Assembly (NCBI RefSeq): GCF_001746365.1
Contig: NZ_MJAJ01000026.1
Coordinates: 43,027 to 107,026, forward strand
Length of the DNA: 64,000 bases
Direction: 5' to 3'
DNA from: Streptomyces sp. LUP30
Lineage (GTDB): Bacteria > Actinomycetota > Actinomycetes > Streptomycetales > Streptomycetaceae
A model generated the notes under the pieces. It searched no databases. It was given only the letters and a program-made list of their open reading frames with translations, and was not told the origin of the DNA. This document shows positions 34,310 to 42,868 of this stretch, in pieces; the first letter of the stretch is position 1; each line of letters begins with the position of its first letter. A program made the position numbers and the translations under genes.

Positions 34310-35341
34310 TCAGACCTGGGCGGCCTTCTCCAGCGCCGAGCAGCAGGTGTCCACGATCAGCCGGGTCACCAGGTACGGGTCGACGTTGGCGTTCGGACGG
34401 CGGTCCTCGATGTAGCCCTTGCCGTCCTTCTCGACCTGCCACGGGATGCGGACCGAGGCGCCGCGGTCGGAGACGCCGTAGGAGTACTCGTTCCACGGGG
34501 CCGTCTCGTGCAGACCGGTCAGACGGTCGTCGATGCCGGCGCCGTAGTTCTTGACGTGGTCGAGGGGCTTGGAGCCCTCGCCGAGCGACTCGCACGCGGT
34601 GATGATCGCGTCGTAGCCCTCGCGCATCGCCTTGGTGGAGAAGTTGGTGTGCGCGCCGGCGCCGTTCCAGTCGCCCTTGACCGGCTTGGGGTCGAGGGTG
34701 GCGGCGACGCCGAAGTCCTCGGCGGTGCGGTAGAGCAGCCAGCGGGCCACCCACAGCTGGTCGGAGACCTCCAGCGGGGCCAGCGGGCCGACCTGGAACT
34801 CCCACTGTCCGGGCATGACCTCGGCGTTGATGCCGGAGATGCCGAGACCGGCGGCGAGGCAGTTGTCGAGGTGCGCCTCGACGACCTCACGGCCGAAGAT
34901 CTCGTCCGCGCCCACACCGCAGTAGTAACCGCCCTGCGGGGCCGGGAAGCCGCCCTTGGGGAAGCCGAGCGGGTAACCGTCCTGGAAGAACGTGTACTCC
35001 TGCTCGATGCCGAAGATGGGCTCCTGCGCGGCGAACTTCTCGGCGACCTCGGCGAGCGCGGCACGGGTGTTGGACTCGTGCGGCGTCATGTCGATGTTGA
35101 GGACCTCGCACAGGACGAGGATGTCGTCGCCGCCGCGGACCGGGTCCGGGCACGTGAAGACCGGCTTGAGGACACGGTCCGAGGCGTGGCCCTCGGCCTG
35201 GTTCGTGGAGGACCCGTCGAAGCCCCAGATCGGCAGCGCGTCGAGACCGGCGGGAGCGCCCTCGATGATCTTCGTCTTGGAACGGAGCTTCGCCGTCGGC
35301 TGGGTGCCGTCGATCCAGATGTACTCAGCCTTGAAGGTCAC
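34310..35341 (-). CDS. glnII: Glutamine synthetase type II
   Basis: 343 residues, the size of eukaryote-like GSII. It makes glutamine from glutamate, ammonia and ATP. Motifs: WGFDGSSTNQAEG near the N-terminus, FGIEQEYTFF and the ATP/metal segment GDWNGAGAHTNFSTKAMREG. GTG at 35341 has GAAGGAAG upstream. Unlike GlnA it is octameric or decameric and not adenylylated. A GlnR-type box lies about 100-137 bases upstream, and a strong terminator follows. Confidence 0.95.
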   Translation of the reverse strand: MTFKAEYIWIDGTQPTAKLRSKTKIIEGAPAGLDALPIWGFDGSSTNQAEGHASDRVLKPVFTCPDPVRGGDDILVLCEVLNIDMTPHESNTRAALAEVAEKFAAQEPIFGIEQEYTFFQDGYPLGFPKGGFPAPQGGYYCGVGADEIFGREVVEAHLDNCLAAGLGISGINAEVMPGQWEFQVGPLAPLEVSDQLWVARWLLYRTAEDFGVAATLDPKPVKGDWNGAGAHTNFSTKAMREGYDAIITACESLGEGSKPLDHVKNYGAGIDDRLTGLHETAPWNEYSYGVSDRGASVRIPWQVEKDGKGYIEDRRPNANVDPYLVTRLIVDTCCSALEKAAQV

Positions 35342-35440
35342 GGGCCACTTCCTTCGGGGGTGTGTCTGACGCACTTGCGGGTGCTGCGGCGCTGCGGCAC
35401 TGGGGCGCCGCCTGTTCGCCCGGAAGCTTGTCAACAGGCG

Positions 35441-35478
35441 ATTTCCCGATCATTGCTCGAATGTGAACCCCGTGTAAC
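35441..35478 (-). promoter_or_regulatory. GlnR-type box upstream of glnII
   Basis: Read on the minus strand, four pentamers GTTAC, TTCAC, GCAAT and GAAAT are each separated by exactly 6 bases, matching the a-b-a-b layout (gTnAc-n6-GaAAc repeated) known for Streptomyces GlnR sites. The first and last units are close to consensus; the middle two are weaker. The site ends 100 bases before the GTG start. Confidence 0.75.
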
Positions 35479-35637
35479 CTGGTGGTTCTGTGGTGCGCCT
35501 CACGCGGTGAGGGCTCCGGCCGGGAGCGGAGCGGGAGTCCGGCGGGAACGGGCGGCGGCGCGCGTGCGAGGGGGAGGGGACGGCGGGCGGCTCGTATGCG
35601 GGGGGAGTGGGCGGCCGGGAACGGGGCAGTCCCGTCG

Positions 35638-36087
35638 TCAGCCCGCCTCGGACGCGACTCGCCGCACGCCCTCCAGGAACCCGTGGATCGCGGCCCGCTC
35701 CCGCTCGTCGTAGCCGTCCAGCAGGTCGACCACGTGCCCGATGAGCGGACCGAAGAAGGCCTGGCCCAGCTCCACCGCCCGCTCGTCCACCTCGACGATG
35801 ACCTTGCGCCGGTCCGTGGCGCCGCGCACCCGCCGGACGTGGCCGGCGCGCTCCAGGCGGTCGACGAGGGCGGTCGTGCCCGCCGAGTTCAGCCCGAGGG
35901 CGGCCCCGAGCCGCCCGGCGGTGACCTCCTCGGCGGCCCGCCGCGCGTCCATGAGGACGATCAGTGCACGCACGTCCGTCGGGTGCATCCCGTTGCGCTG
36001 CGCGAACCGGGCGCTGTGCAGCCCGAGTTCGACCGTCGCCGCACGCAGCAGATGCACGGTCTCCAGATGCGGGTCGTCGGCAGGCAT
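35638..36087 (-). CDS. MarR-family transcriptional regulator
   Basis: 149 residues, with a winged helix (about 45-105: RLGAALGLNSAGTTALVDRL, wing RVRGATDRRKVIVEV) typical of MarR repressors. Divergent from an alpha/beta hydrolase; the 84-base gap carries inverted and direct repeats suited to MarR dimers, so it probably represses the hydrolase and itself. The ligand is unknown. Confidence 0.9.
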   Translation of the reverse strand: MPADDPHLETVHLLRAATVELGLHSARFAQRNGMHPTDVRALIVLMDARRAAEEVTAGRLGAALGLNSAGTTALVDRLERAGHVRRVRGATDRRKVIVEVDERAVELGQAFFGPLIGHVVDLLDGYDERERAAIHGFLEGVRRVASEAG

Positions 36088-36110
36088 ACGGCGGTGCTCC
36101 CTCGGTTATT

Positions 36111-36143
36111 ATCTCGCTCGGCGACTCTCTCGCTCGGCGAGAT
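36111..36143. promoter_or_regulatory. Repeated palindrome between MarR and hydrolase genes
   Basis: TCTCGCTCGGCGA occurs twice (36112-36124, 36128-36140), 16 bases apart, and ATCTCGC (36111) pairs with GCGAGAT (36137-36143). The 16-base offset, about one and a half helical turns, fits two bound MarR dimers. Operator function is inferred. Confidence 0.65.
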
Positions 36144-36171
36144 GATATCGGAGGGCAGGGGGCGGGGCACC

Positions 36172-37017
36172 ATGAGCACGTACGACGACGGGACTTTCCA
36201 GGCGGCCTACGACACGGTCATGGCCAAGTGGCCCGCCGACCGCGAGGCCCTGCGGGTCCCCACCCCGTACGGCACGGCGTACGTCAACGCCTGCGGCCCC
36301 CGCGACGCGCCCGCGCTGCTGCTTCTGCCCGGCGGCGGGGGAGCGACCTCGGCGTCCTGGTTCGCCCAGGCGGCCGACCTCGCACGGGTGCGGCGGGTGT
36401 ACGCCCCGGATCTCGTCGGTGCGGCGGGCCGCAGCACGGCGAACGGGGTGCGGACCCCCGCCGACCTCGACGCCTGGCTGGACGCGGTGCTGACCGGCCT
36501 GGGCGTCGAGGCGGCCGACGTCGGGGGGCACTCCTACGGCGGGTGGCTCGCACTCCGCCTCGCGCTGCGCGCCCCCGAGCGCGTACGTCGCCTGTTCCTC
36601 CTCGACCCGACCCAGTGCTTCGCCGGGTACAAGGCGACGTATCTGCTGCGCGCCCTGCCGATGCTGGTGCGGCCCACCCCGCGCCGGGTGCGCGCCTTCC
36701 TGGAGTGGGAGACGGGCGGGGCTGGGCTGGACCCCGACTGCCTCCGGCTGCAGGAGGCGGCGGCGGGATTCCCTGCGGAACGGCCGGTGACCGGTCCCCG
36801 TCCGCGGCCGGACGCCCTGCGGGGGCTGAAGGCTCCGGTCCTGCTGCTCGTGGCCGCGAACAGCAGGACCTCTCCCGCACGCGAGCCGGCGGCCCGGGCG
36901 GGCGCGACGGTGCGCGATCTGGAGACGATCGTCCTCCCGGACGTCTCTCACCATGCGCTGCCGTCTGCCCTGCCCTCCGGAGCGGGCCGCCGCCTCATCG
37001 GATTTCTCGGCGGCTGA
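36172..37017 (+). CDS. Alpha/beta hydrolase
   Basis: 281 residues. The fold is clear: oxyanion LLLLPGGGGATSASWFA, nucleophile elbow GGHSYGGW (Ser of GHSYG), strand LLVAANS and catalytic His in LPDVSHHALP. Substrate unknown. ATG at 36172 is preferred; the next in-frame ATG upstream (36142) lies inside the presumed operator. Divergent from the MarR gene that probably controls it, and it ends 3 bases from the next convergent gene. Confidence 0.87.
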   Translation: MSTYDDGTFQAAYDTVMAKWPADREALRVPTPYGTAYVNACGPRDAPALLLLPGGGGATSASWFAQAADLARVRRVYAPDLVGAAGRSTANGVRTPADLDAWLDAVLTGLGVEAADVGGHSYGGWLALRLALRAPERVRRLFLLDPTQCFAGYKATYLLRALPMLVRPTPRRVRAFLEWETGGAGLDPDCLRLQEAAAGFPAERPVTGPRPRPDALRGLKAPVLLLVAANSRTSPAREPAARAGATVRDLETIVLPDVSHHALPSALPSGAGRRLIGFLGG

Positions 37018-37020
37018 GCC

Positions 37021-37770
37021 TCACCCCACCTTCTCGATCAGGGCCCGGCGGATGAGGAACTTGCCGGGCTCACGGACCTGTTCGAAGGCCGCGTTGTTGA
37101 GGAGGGCGCAACTACCGGAGACCGAGGTCACCTCGACGGTCGTGGACTTGTTGTTGTCCAGGTTGGTGACCTTCAGCTTGGTTCCGGCCGGGAACTGGTT
37201 GCTCGACGCGGCCGGTGCACCGGCCTCGCCGGACAGGGTGACCGTCGAACCGTTGCAGACCTGGCGGCCCGAGGCGGCGGCACCGCCGTTTCCCGCGTTG
37301 CCGTTGTTTCCCGCGTTGCCGTTGTTCCCGGTGTTCCCCGCGGGGGCGGAGGCCGCCTGCGAGGGCCGGCCCGCCTGGGCCCCGCCTGCCTGGGCCCCGC
37401 CTGCCTGGGCCCCGCCCGTCTGGGAGCCGCCCGTCTGGGAGTCCTGAGCCGACTCCCCGACGGCGCACCCGGACGCCTTCTGCTGGACCTTGATCTGCGC
37501 GATGACGGCCTCGCGGTTGGCGATGCGGGCCTCGGACTGCGCGTCCGGAGCGGCCCGCTGGCCGTCGATGAACTTCTGGTTGTTGCCGAGGGCGGTGGCG
37601 AGTCCCTGACAGACCGTCGAGTTCGCGGCCGACAGCGGCGTCGCGTTCTGCGGTGTCTGGGCGGCGTTCGAGGTGTTCGCCATCACGAAGGCCCCGGCGC
37701 CCGCGACTGCTGCTGCGCTGACGAGCAGCGCGATCTTCTTCTTCGTGCCGACAGTTCTCCTGCGCGACAT
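37021..37770 (-). CDS. Secreted or anchored protein with Gly/Ala/Gln repeats
   Basis: 249 residues, function unknown. A basic N-terminus (RRRTVGTKKK) and one hydrophobic segment serve as signal or anchor. A Cys-flanked helical region (about 50-100, SEARIANREAVIAQIKVQQK), QTGG/AQAGG repeats (about 108-135), a NTGNNGNAGN linker and a C-terminal domain with two Cys follow. The layout recalls the N-terminus of the DUF1996 protein at 28368-29957, suggesting a shared envelope module (inference). Confidence 0.75.
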   Translation of the reverse strand: MSRRRTVGTKKKIALLVSAAAVAGAGAFVMANTSNAAQTPQNATPLSAANSTVCQGLATALGNNQKFIDGQRAAPDAQSEARIANREAVIAQIKVQQKASGCAVGESAQDSQTGGSQTGGAQAGGAQAGGAQAGRPSQAASAPAGNTGNNGNAGNNGNAGNGGAAASGRQVCNGSTVTLSGEAGAPAASSNQFPAGTKLKVTNLDNNKSTTVEVTSVSGSCALLNNAAFEQVREPGKFLIRRALIEKVG

Positions 37771-37918
37771 GCGCGCCTCCTGAGGGATAGGGGAGCGTAC
37801 GCCGCTATGTACGAGATACCGAACGAGGCTACTCAGCGGCCACGGGGCCCATTCGAGGTGACGTGCGTCACTGCGTCGACTCCCGCCGGGTGAAGGGCCC
37901 TCGGCCGCCGGGCCGGAC

Positions 37919-38278
37919 TCAGCGGGACAGGGCGTCCCGCACGGCCTCGTCCGTGCGGGCCACGAGTGCGGTGCCGTCGTCCGCGGTGATGATCGGGCGC
38001 TGGATGAGGGCGGGGTGTGCGGCCAGGGCGCCGATCCAGCGTGCGCGCGTGCTCGTGTCCCGTGCCCAGTCCTTCAGGCCGAGTTCCTTGGCCGCCGCCT
38101 CCTGGGTGCGGGTGATGTCCCACGGCTCCAGGCCGAGACGGTCGAGCACCTCCTTGATCTCGTCCTCGCTCGGCACCTCCTCCAGATAGCGGCGGACGGT
38201 GTAGTCGGCGCCCTCGGCGTCGAGGAGTGTGAGGGCGCTGCGGCACTTGGAACAGGCGGGGTTGATCCAGATCTCCAT
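37919..38278 (-). CDS. ArsC/Spx-family protein (arsenate reductase-like)
   Basis: 119 residues. The thioredoxin-fold N-terminus reads MEIWINPACSKCRSALTLLD, with CxxC (Cys9, Cys12) in the active-site loop, and ALIQRPIITADDG is typical of ArsC/Spx proteins. Whether it reduces arsenate is unknown; no ars genes are near. ATG at 38278 was chosen over a GTG three codons upstream because the family starts right at the first strand. Confidence 0.85.
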   Translation of the reverse strand: MEIWINPACSKCRSALTLLDAEGADYTVRRYLEEVPSEDEIKEVLDRLGLEPWDITRTQEAAAKELGLKDWARDTSTRARWIGALAAHPALIQRPIITADDGTALVARTDEAVRDALSR

Positions 38279-38419
38279 GCCGGTCACGGTAGCTCGAAAG
38301 TGGCTCCAAAGCCCATGTGATCAGGGGCTTTTGTCAGTGGGGGACAGTAGAATAGAAGCAGTGTTCGAGGGTCCGCCGGAGGTGCCGGGTCGGGCCCTGA
38401 CCGCGACAGGAGGATGCCT

Positions 38420-38734
38420 GTGCCCGCTGCCGCACTGAAGCCGAAGCCGTCCGCGACTCAATCCACAGCGACGCGTTCCGTCCAGCTCGACCTGCCCTGC
38501 GCGCCCGTCGAGAAGCGGCCGTTGCCGCCCGGGCGGCCTCGCGAGTGGTACGTCACGCACAACCGTCGTCTCAAGGCGATGCGTCTCGCCATCGCTCTGC
38601 TCGACCTCGGCGTCTACATGCCGAACCAGGCCCGCAACGAGAAGATCCGCAGCACGGCGCGGCTGATCGGTGTTCACCCGCCGTCGGACACGACGTGCCA
38701 CATGGTGCGGGCGTTGATGCGCTACAGCCGGTGA
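38420..38734 (+). CDS. Small conserved hypothetical protein
   Basis: 104 residues, not recognised beyond its actinobacterial look. The first 45 residues are Ala/Pro/Lys-rich; the rest is a compact basic domain (WYVTHNRRLKAMRLAIALL; IRSTARLIGVHP) with one Cys. AGGAGG (38408-38413) touches an ATG at 38414, but the in-frame GTG at 38420 has the better 6-base spacing and is my start. It follows the ArsC-like gene in divergent orientation. Codon use is normal, so I think it is real. Confidence 0.7.
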   Translation: MPAAALKPKPSATQSTATRSVQLDLPCAPVEKRPLPPGRPREWYVTHNRRLKAMRLAIALLDLGVYMPNQARNEKIRSTARLIGVHPPSDTTCHMVRALMRYSR

Positions 38735-38794
38735 GTCGTCGAGCCGGTGAGTCCGCGGACCGTGAGCCGTGAGCCGTGAGTGGTTGAGCGGGGT

Positions 38795-38824
38795 GCCGGG
38801 CGCCGTCGTGGGACGGCGCCCGGC
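38795..38824. terminator. Terminator between convergent genes
   Basis: A perfect 13-bp stem (38795-38807 with 38812-38824) and a 4-base loop, between the small gene and the winged-helix protein. Just upstream, GTGAGCC is repeated at about 38761-38780. Confidence 0.85.
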
Positions 38825-38892
38825 GCTGCTCGACGCCGGGTGGACGGACGCCGGCGAGCAGGACTGCCGGCTCCGCGGAAAGACCCCTCGTC

Positions 38893-40077
38893 TCAGCTCA
38901 CCAACTCCTTCTCCAGCGGCGTCCGGAATCTCGGCGTCACCCGGGTCGGGCCGAGCCACGCCCCCAGCCGCTCCGCCTCCGCCTCGATCGCCCTCCGCGC
39001 CTCGCCGCCCACGCCCTCCGTGTCCAGGACCCGCCACACGATCTCCCCGTCGGAGCGCTGGGCCCAACCCCCCACCACCCGGCCGTCCCACCACACCGTC
39101 GGTCCCACGTTGCCGCTGTAGTCGAACAGCGCGGGGCGCAACTCCGGGGCGAGATACCAGTCCCGGCCCTGCCAGCCCATCGCCGTCGGGTCCAGCGCCG
39201 GCAGCAGGGCCGCCCACGGGCCGTCGGGGGCGGGCGCGGGATCCACGTCCCCGTCGACCACGTGCCCCGTGCCCTCGTCCAGGGTCACCGCCCGCGCCCC
39301 GATCGCGGTCAGCGCCCGCCGTACGTCCGTCACCCGCCAGCCGGTCCACCACTTCAGGTCGGCCTCCGTGGCGGGCCCGCACGCCGTCAGCCAGCGCCGC
39401 AGCAGCTCCGACTGGGCCTGCGCGGTGGGGAGTTCGGCGTGCGCGGGGGCGAGGGCCCAGCGGAACTGGCTGGACGTCCACGAGCCCAGGGGACGCCCCC
39501 TGACCACCTTGCCCTCCACTCCCAGCACCTTCAGCAGCCGGGTCACGACGGTGTGGACGCCCTCGTAGGGCTTCCCGGCCGCGTACACGAACTGCTCCCG
39601 CAGACGCGGCTCCTCGCGGGCCAGTTCGGCGGCCGTCGCCTGCCCGAGCCGGGCGAGGGCGGCCAGCGCCGACTCCTCGACCTCCTTCAGCCAGACCGCG
39701 TCCGGGGCGCCGGCCATCGCCATGTGCCTCACCAGAGCGGCCCGCTCGCGGGCGGCCACCGCGAGTCCGGTCGAGGCGTGCACGACGGCCGTCGACTCCG
39801 TCGGGAACACGAACACCGTGTGCCGCATGCCGTGCATACGTACGAGGCTCCGGTCCGTGTACAGCGCCCGGTCCGTCTCCGGCACGGTCGTCGACGCGTC
39901 GGCGAGGCGGGCGCCGACCGCCAGATACACCGTCGCCGGGTCGGTGCCGTGCAGGGCCACGAGCGCGTCGGCCACCGCCGCGGGCGTCGCGGCCCGCGCC
40001 TCGGGGGCGAGGCGGTGCCGCAGGGCCAGCCTGGCCCGTCGCTCCGCCGCACCGATGTACCGCTGTCCGTCGCCCAT
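38893..40077 (-). CDS. Winged-helix DNA-binding domain protein (PF06224-like)
   Basis: 394 residues of the crosslink-repair glycosylase (YcaQ/AlkX)/winged-helix family. Visible segments: YIGAAERRARLALRHRLAP, LHGTDPATVYLAVGARL, MHGMRHTVFVFPTES and a C-terminal LAPELRPALFDYSGNVGPTV. Some family members are DNA glycosylases that open crosslinks; the catalytic residues of that group were not confirmed here. ATG at 40077 has GGAGG upstream. Divergent from the DUF2252 gene. Confidence 0.82.
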   Translation of the reverse strand: MGDGQRYIGAAERRARLALRHRLAPEARAATPAAVADALVALHGTDPATVYLAVGARLADASTTVPETDRALYTDRSLVRMHGMRHTVFVFPTESTAVVHASTGLAVAARERAALVRHMAMAGAPDAVWLKEVEESALAALARLGQATAAELAREEPRLREQFVYAAGKPYEGVHTVVTRLLKVLGVEGKVVRGRPLGSWTSSQFRWALAPAHAELPTAQAQSELLRRWLTACGPATEADLKWWTGWRVTDVRRALTAIGARAVTLDEGTGHVVDGDVDPAPAPDGPWAALLPALDPTAMGWQGRDWYLAPELRPALFDYSGNVGPTVWWDGRVVGGWAQRSDGEIVWRVLDTEGVGGEARRAIEAEAERLGAWLGPTRVTPRFRTPLEKELVS

Positions 40078-40386
40078 CCCGGCCTCCGCCCGCCCTCGCC
40101 CCGCCACGTCCGGCCGCCGTCCGGCCGGCCCGCCGTCTCGTCGTCCGTCACTCGTCCCTGCCCGCATCCTCCCCGACACCACTGACAATCGCCCCCGACG
40201 ACCGACGACCGACGCTCTTGAGGGCGACCCCGGCGTCCGCCTCTTCGTATGCGGCCGATTCCTGTCGTCGCAGGTCACCCGTTCGGTGTATCCGGCGTGC
40301 GCACCTCCGCGCAGCGGCCTTCACTGCGAACAGAAGCCCGGCGAGGTTGTGGGACGGGAGGCGGACGTGGTGCGAAGGCGACGCGG
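40078..40386. other. Divergent promoter region without a gene
   Basis: 309 bases between the winged-helix protein and the DUF2252 gene. It presumably holds both promoters. I see no repeat, hairpin or plausible short gene. Confidence 0.4.
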
Positions 40387-41727
40387 ATGACCACCCCCGC
40401 CGAACGGGCGCGGCGCGGCAAGGCGGCCCGCAGGCGTGTCCCCAGGTCCGCGCACGCCTCCTGGCTGCCGTCCGTCGACCGGCCGGACCCCGTCGCCGTG
40501 CTGGAGCGGCAGGGCCGGGACCGGCTGCCCGAGCTGCTGCCCGTCCGCTACGGCAGGATGGCCGCCTCGCCCTTCGCGTTCCTGCGCGGCTCGGCCGCTG
40601 TCATGGCCGCCGATCTGGCGTCGCAGCCGCACACCGGGCTGACCGTGCAGCTGTGCGGTGACGCCCACCTGTTGAACTTCGGGGTGTACGTCTCGCCGGA
40701 GCGGGCGCTGCTCTTCGACCTCGACGACTTCGACGAGACGTTCCCCGGTCCCTTCGAGTGGGACGTCAAACGGCTCGCCGTCTCCGTCGCCGTGGCGGCC
40801 CGCGAGAACGGTCACCCCGAGACCCGGGTGCACCGGGCCGTCCTGGAGGCCGTGGCCGCCTATCGCGACGCCATGCGACGGCTGGCCCGGCTCGGCGAAC
40901 TCGCCGTCTGGTACGAACGCATCGACGCCGACCGCCTGCTGCCCCTCGTGCACTCCGCCCGGCACCGCGGACGGGCCGAGGCCAGCCTCACCCGCGCCCG
41001 CCGCCGCATCAGCCTCCAGCCGCTCGGCAAGCTCACCGAGGTCGTCGACGGACGCCGCCGCATCATCCACGACCCACCGCTGCTCGAACCCGCCGGGGCC
41101 TCCGACAGCGCCGCTCTGCGCAAGATCTTCAGCGACTACCGCTCCACCCTCACTGACGAGCGCCGCCTGCTGCTGGACCGGTACCGATTCGTCGACGCCG
41201 CCCGCAAGGTGGTGGGCGTCGGCAGCGTCGGCACCCGCTGCTTCGTCGTGCTGCTCGCCGGCCGCGATGCCGAGGACCAGCTCTTCCTGCAGATCAAGGA
41301 GGCGCGCGCGTCCGTCCTGGAGGAGCATCTGCCCAGCGGACCCTTCGTCCACCCCGGCCGTCGGGTGGTCGCCGGGCAACGGCTGCTGCAGGCCGGCGGC
41401 GACGTCTTCCTGGGCTGGATGACCGGGCCACAGGGCCGCGCCTTCTACTGGCGTCAGCTGCGCGACGTGCAGGGCTCCGCCGACGTCGCCGGGATGGCCC
41501 CGGCCGACCTCCGGGCGTACGCACGGCTGTGCGGGACCGCGCTGGCCCGCGCGCACGCGCGGTCCGGCGACCGGCTGGCCATCGCCGGCTACCTGGGCGG
41601 CGCCGACACCTTCGAACGCGCCGTCGCCGAGTTCGCCCTGGCCTACGCCGCCCAGACCGCCGCCGACCACGCGGCCCTGGGCACGGCGGTCGCGGCAGGC
41701 GTGGTGACGGCCGCGCACGGGATCTGA
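40387..41727 (+). CDS. DUF2252 family protein
   Basis: 446 residues, kinase-like fold family of unknown function common in actinobacteria. Recognisable blocks: RYGRMAASPFAFLRGSAAVM, CGDAHLLNFGVYVSPERALL, FDLDDFDETFPGPFEWDVKR and DRLAIAGYLGG. The GDAHLLNFG and DLDDFDE blocks resemble the catalytic and metal-binding loops of aminoglycoside-phosphotransferase-like enzymes, but activity is unproven. ATG at 40387 is the first with the family-conserved N-terminus (MTTPAERARRGKAARR). Confidence 0.85.
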   Translation: MTTPAERARRGKAARRRVPRSAHASWLPSVDRPDPVAVLERQGRDRLPELLPVRYGRMAASPFAFLRGSAAVMAADLASQPHTGLTVQLCGDAHLLNFGVYVSPERALLFDLDDFDETFPGPFEWDVKRLAVSVAVAARENGHPETRVHRAVLEAVAAYRDAMRRLARLGELAVWYERIDADRLLPLVHSARHRGRAEASLTRARRRISLQPLGKLTEVVDGRRRIIHDPPLLEPAGASDSAALRKIFSDYRSTLTDERRLLLDRYRFVDAARKVVGVGSVGTRCFVVLLAGRDAEDQLFLQIKEARASVLEEHLPSGPFVHPGRRVVAGQRLLQAGGDVFLGWMTGPQGRAFYWRQLRDVQGSADVAGMAPADLRAYARLCGTALARAHARSGDRLAIAGYLGGADTFERAVAEFALAYAAQTAADHAALGTAVAAGVVTAAHGI

Positions 41728-41883
41728 CCTCGGCCGCCGACCCGCCTCCTCTCGGGGCGGCGACGAAAATGAGGTGCACGGTGAGTGACCGTTTCCCTAC
41801 TCTGGAGACGCCGGGCCGCCCCTTCTCGCAACGCTCGGTAACCGTCCGTCCCCGTCCGTCCCCGCCCAGGAAGGAGGCACGCC

Positions 41884-42171
41884 ATGGGCACCGTCGTTCT
41901 CTCCGGGGCCGTCGTCCTGGTGGTCCTGGGATTCGGAAACCCGTTGTACTGGCTCGCCGCCGTCGCCGTCCTCTTCCTGTACGTGCGCTACGGGCTGGGG
42001 ACGTCGACGCCGTCGTCGCCCTCCGCCGGGCCCGCCCCGAGCGCGGCGCCCGCTCCGACCTCGTACAAGGCCTACCGCGAGCGCCGTGACACGCAGGCCA
42101 GGTGGGAGCGCCGCTACCGTCGCGAGCGCCCCCTGGAGTCCCGCCGTCAGGAGCGTGAGCGCGGCAAGTAG
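41884..42171 (+). CDS. Small membrane protein
   Basis: 95 residues. Two hydrophobic stretches (about 5-20 and 22-38, with GNPLYW between) are followed by an Ala/Pro/Ser linker and a highly basic C-terminal tail (about 60-95, Arg/Glu-rich). AAGGAGG precedes the ATG. Likely inserted in the membrane with a cytosolic charged tail; function unknown. Confidence 0.78.
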   Translation: MGTVVLSGAVVLVVLGFGNPLYWLAAVAVLFLYVRYGLGTSTPSSPSAGPAPSAAPAPTSYKAYRERRDTQARWERRYRRERPLESRRQERERGK

Positions 42172-42239
42172 AGCCGGAGCCGGCCGCGATCGACCGCCGG
42201 GCTCCGGGGCGCCCCGGAGCCCCCGGGCCCGGGGGCGTC

Positions 42240-42863
42240 CTACAGGCCCGGGGCGCCCCACACCGGGAACCAGCGGCTCAGGTCCTGTTCGATCCGCAGG
42301 TCGTCGGCGAGAGCGGCCTTCACCTGCAACTCCAGTGCGTTGTCGCGCCGTTGCCTCGCGCCGGGCAGCGGCGCGAACGGGTAGAACGCACCGCGCTTGT
42401 ACAGATACACGAGCCCCAGCCGCCGTCCCGGGGCCCCGCCCTCCGCGTCGGCTCCCGCACCCCCCGCGGCCCGTTCCTCGAACCCGGCCAGGGAGCAGAG
42501 CAGTTGCGGCCCGAAACCGTTGACCTCCATCGCGCTGTTCACCGCGTGCAGGTCGTTGACCAGCGCCGACAGCTCGTCGGGTGTGCGGTGCGAGACGAGC
42601 CAGGAGTAGCCGAAGTCGTCCCGCTCGAGCCGCACCGCTGGGCCGTTGCGCTCGGTGTCCGCGTCGAGGAGCGCCTGGACCTCGCGGTGCGTCTGCTCGA
42701 ACGCCGAGCCCTCGACGGTGGCGAAACACACGGCGCCCTGCCCGGTCGGGGTGAACCCGGTCGCCGCCTCCAGCGTCACCGCCGCCGACGGCAGCCCGAA
42801 CAGCTGATCGAGGTCCGGTACGACCGGCCTGGTCCGGCCGAGCAGGATGTCCAGCAGCCCCAT
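42240..42863 (-). CDS. pspAB: PspA-associated protein PspAB
   Basis: 207 residues beginning MGLLDILLGRTRPVVPDLDQ, as I recall for the PspAB family of actinobacteria, where it travels with htpX. It is acidic to neutral, soluble and without obvious catalytic residues. It lies 5 bases after the htpX stop on the same strand, so the two form an operon that probably handles membrane-protein quality under envelope stress (inference). The ATG was chosen because upstream frame sequence overlaps HtpX out of register. Confidence 0.72.
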   Translation of the reverse strand: MGLLDILLGRTRPVVPDLDQLFGLPSAAVTLEAATGFTPTGQGAVCFATVEGSAFEQTHREVQALLDADTERNGPAVRLERDDFGYSWLVSHRTPDELSALVNDLHAVNSAMEVNGFGPQLLCSLAGFEERAAGGAGADAEGGAPGRRLGLVYLYKRGAFYPFAPLPGARQRRDNALELQVKAALADDLRIEQDLSRWFPVWGAPGL

Positions 42864-42868
42864 GCCGT

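Noticed and set aside
38331..38353. TTGTCA and TAGAAT as a promoter for the small gene at 38420
   Set aside because: The spacing is only 11 bases, far from the 16-18 expected.
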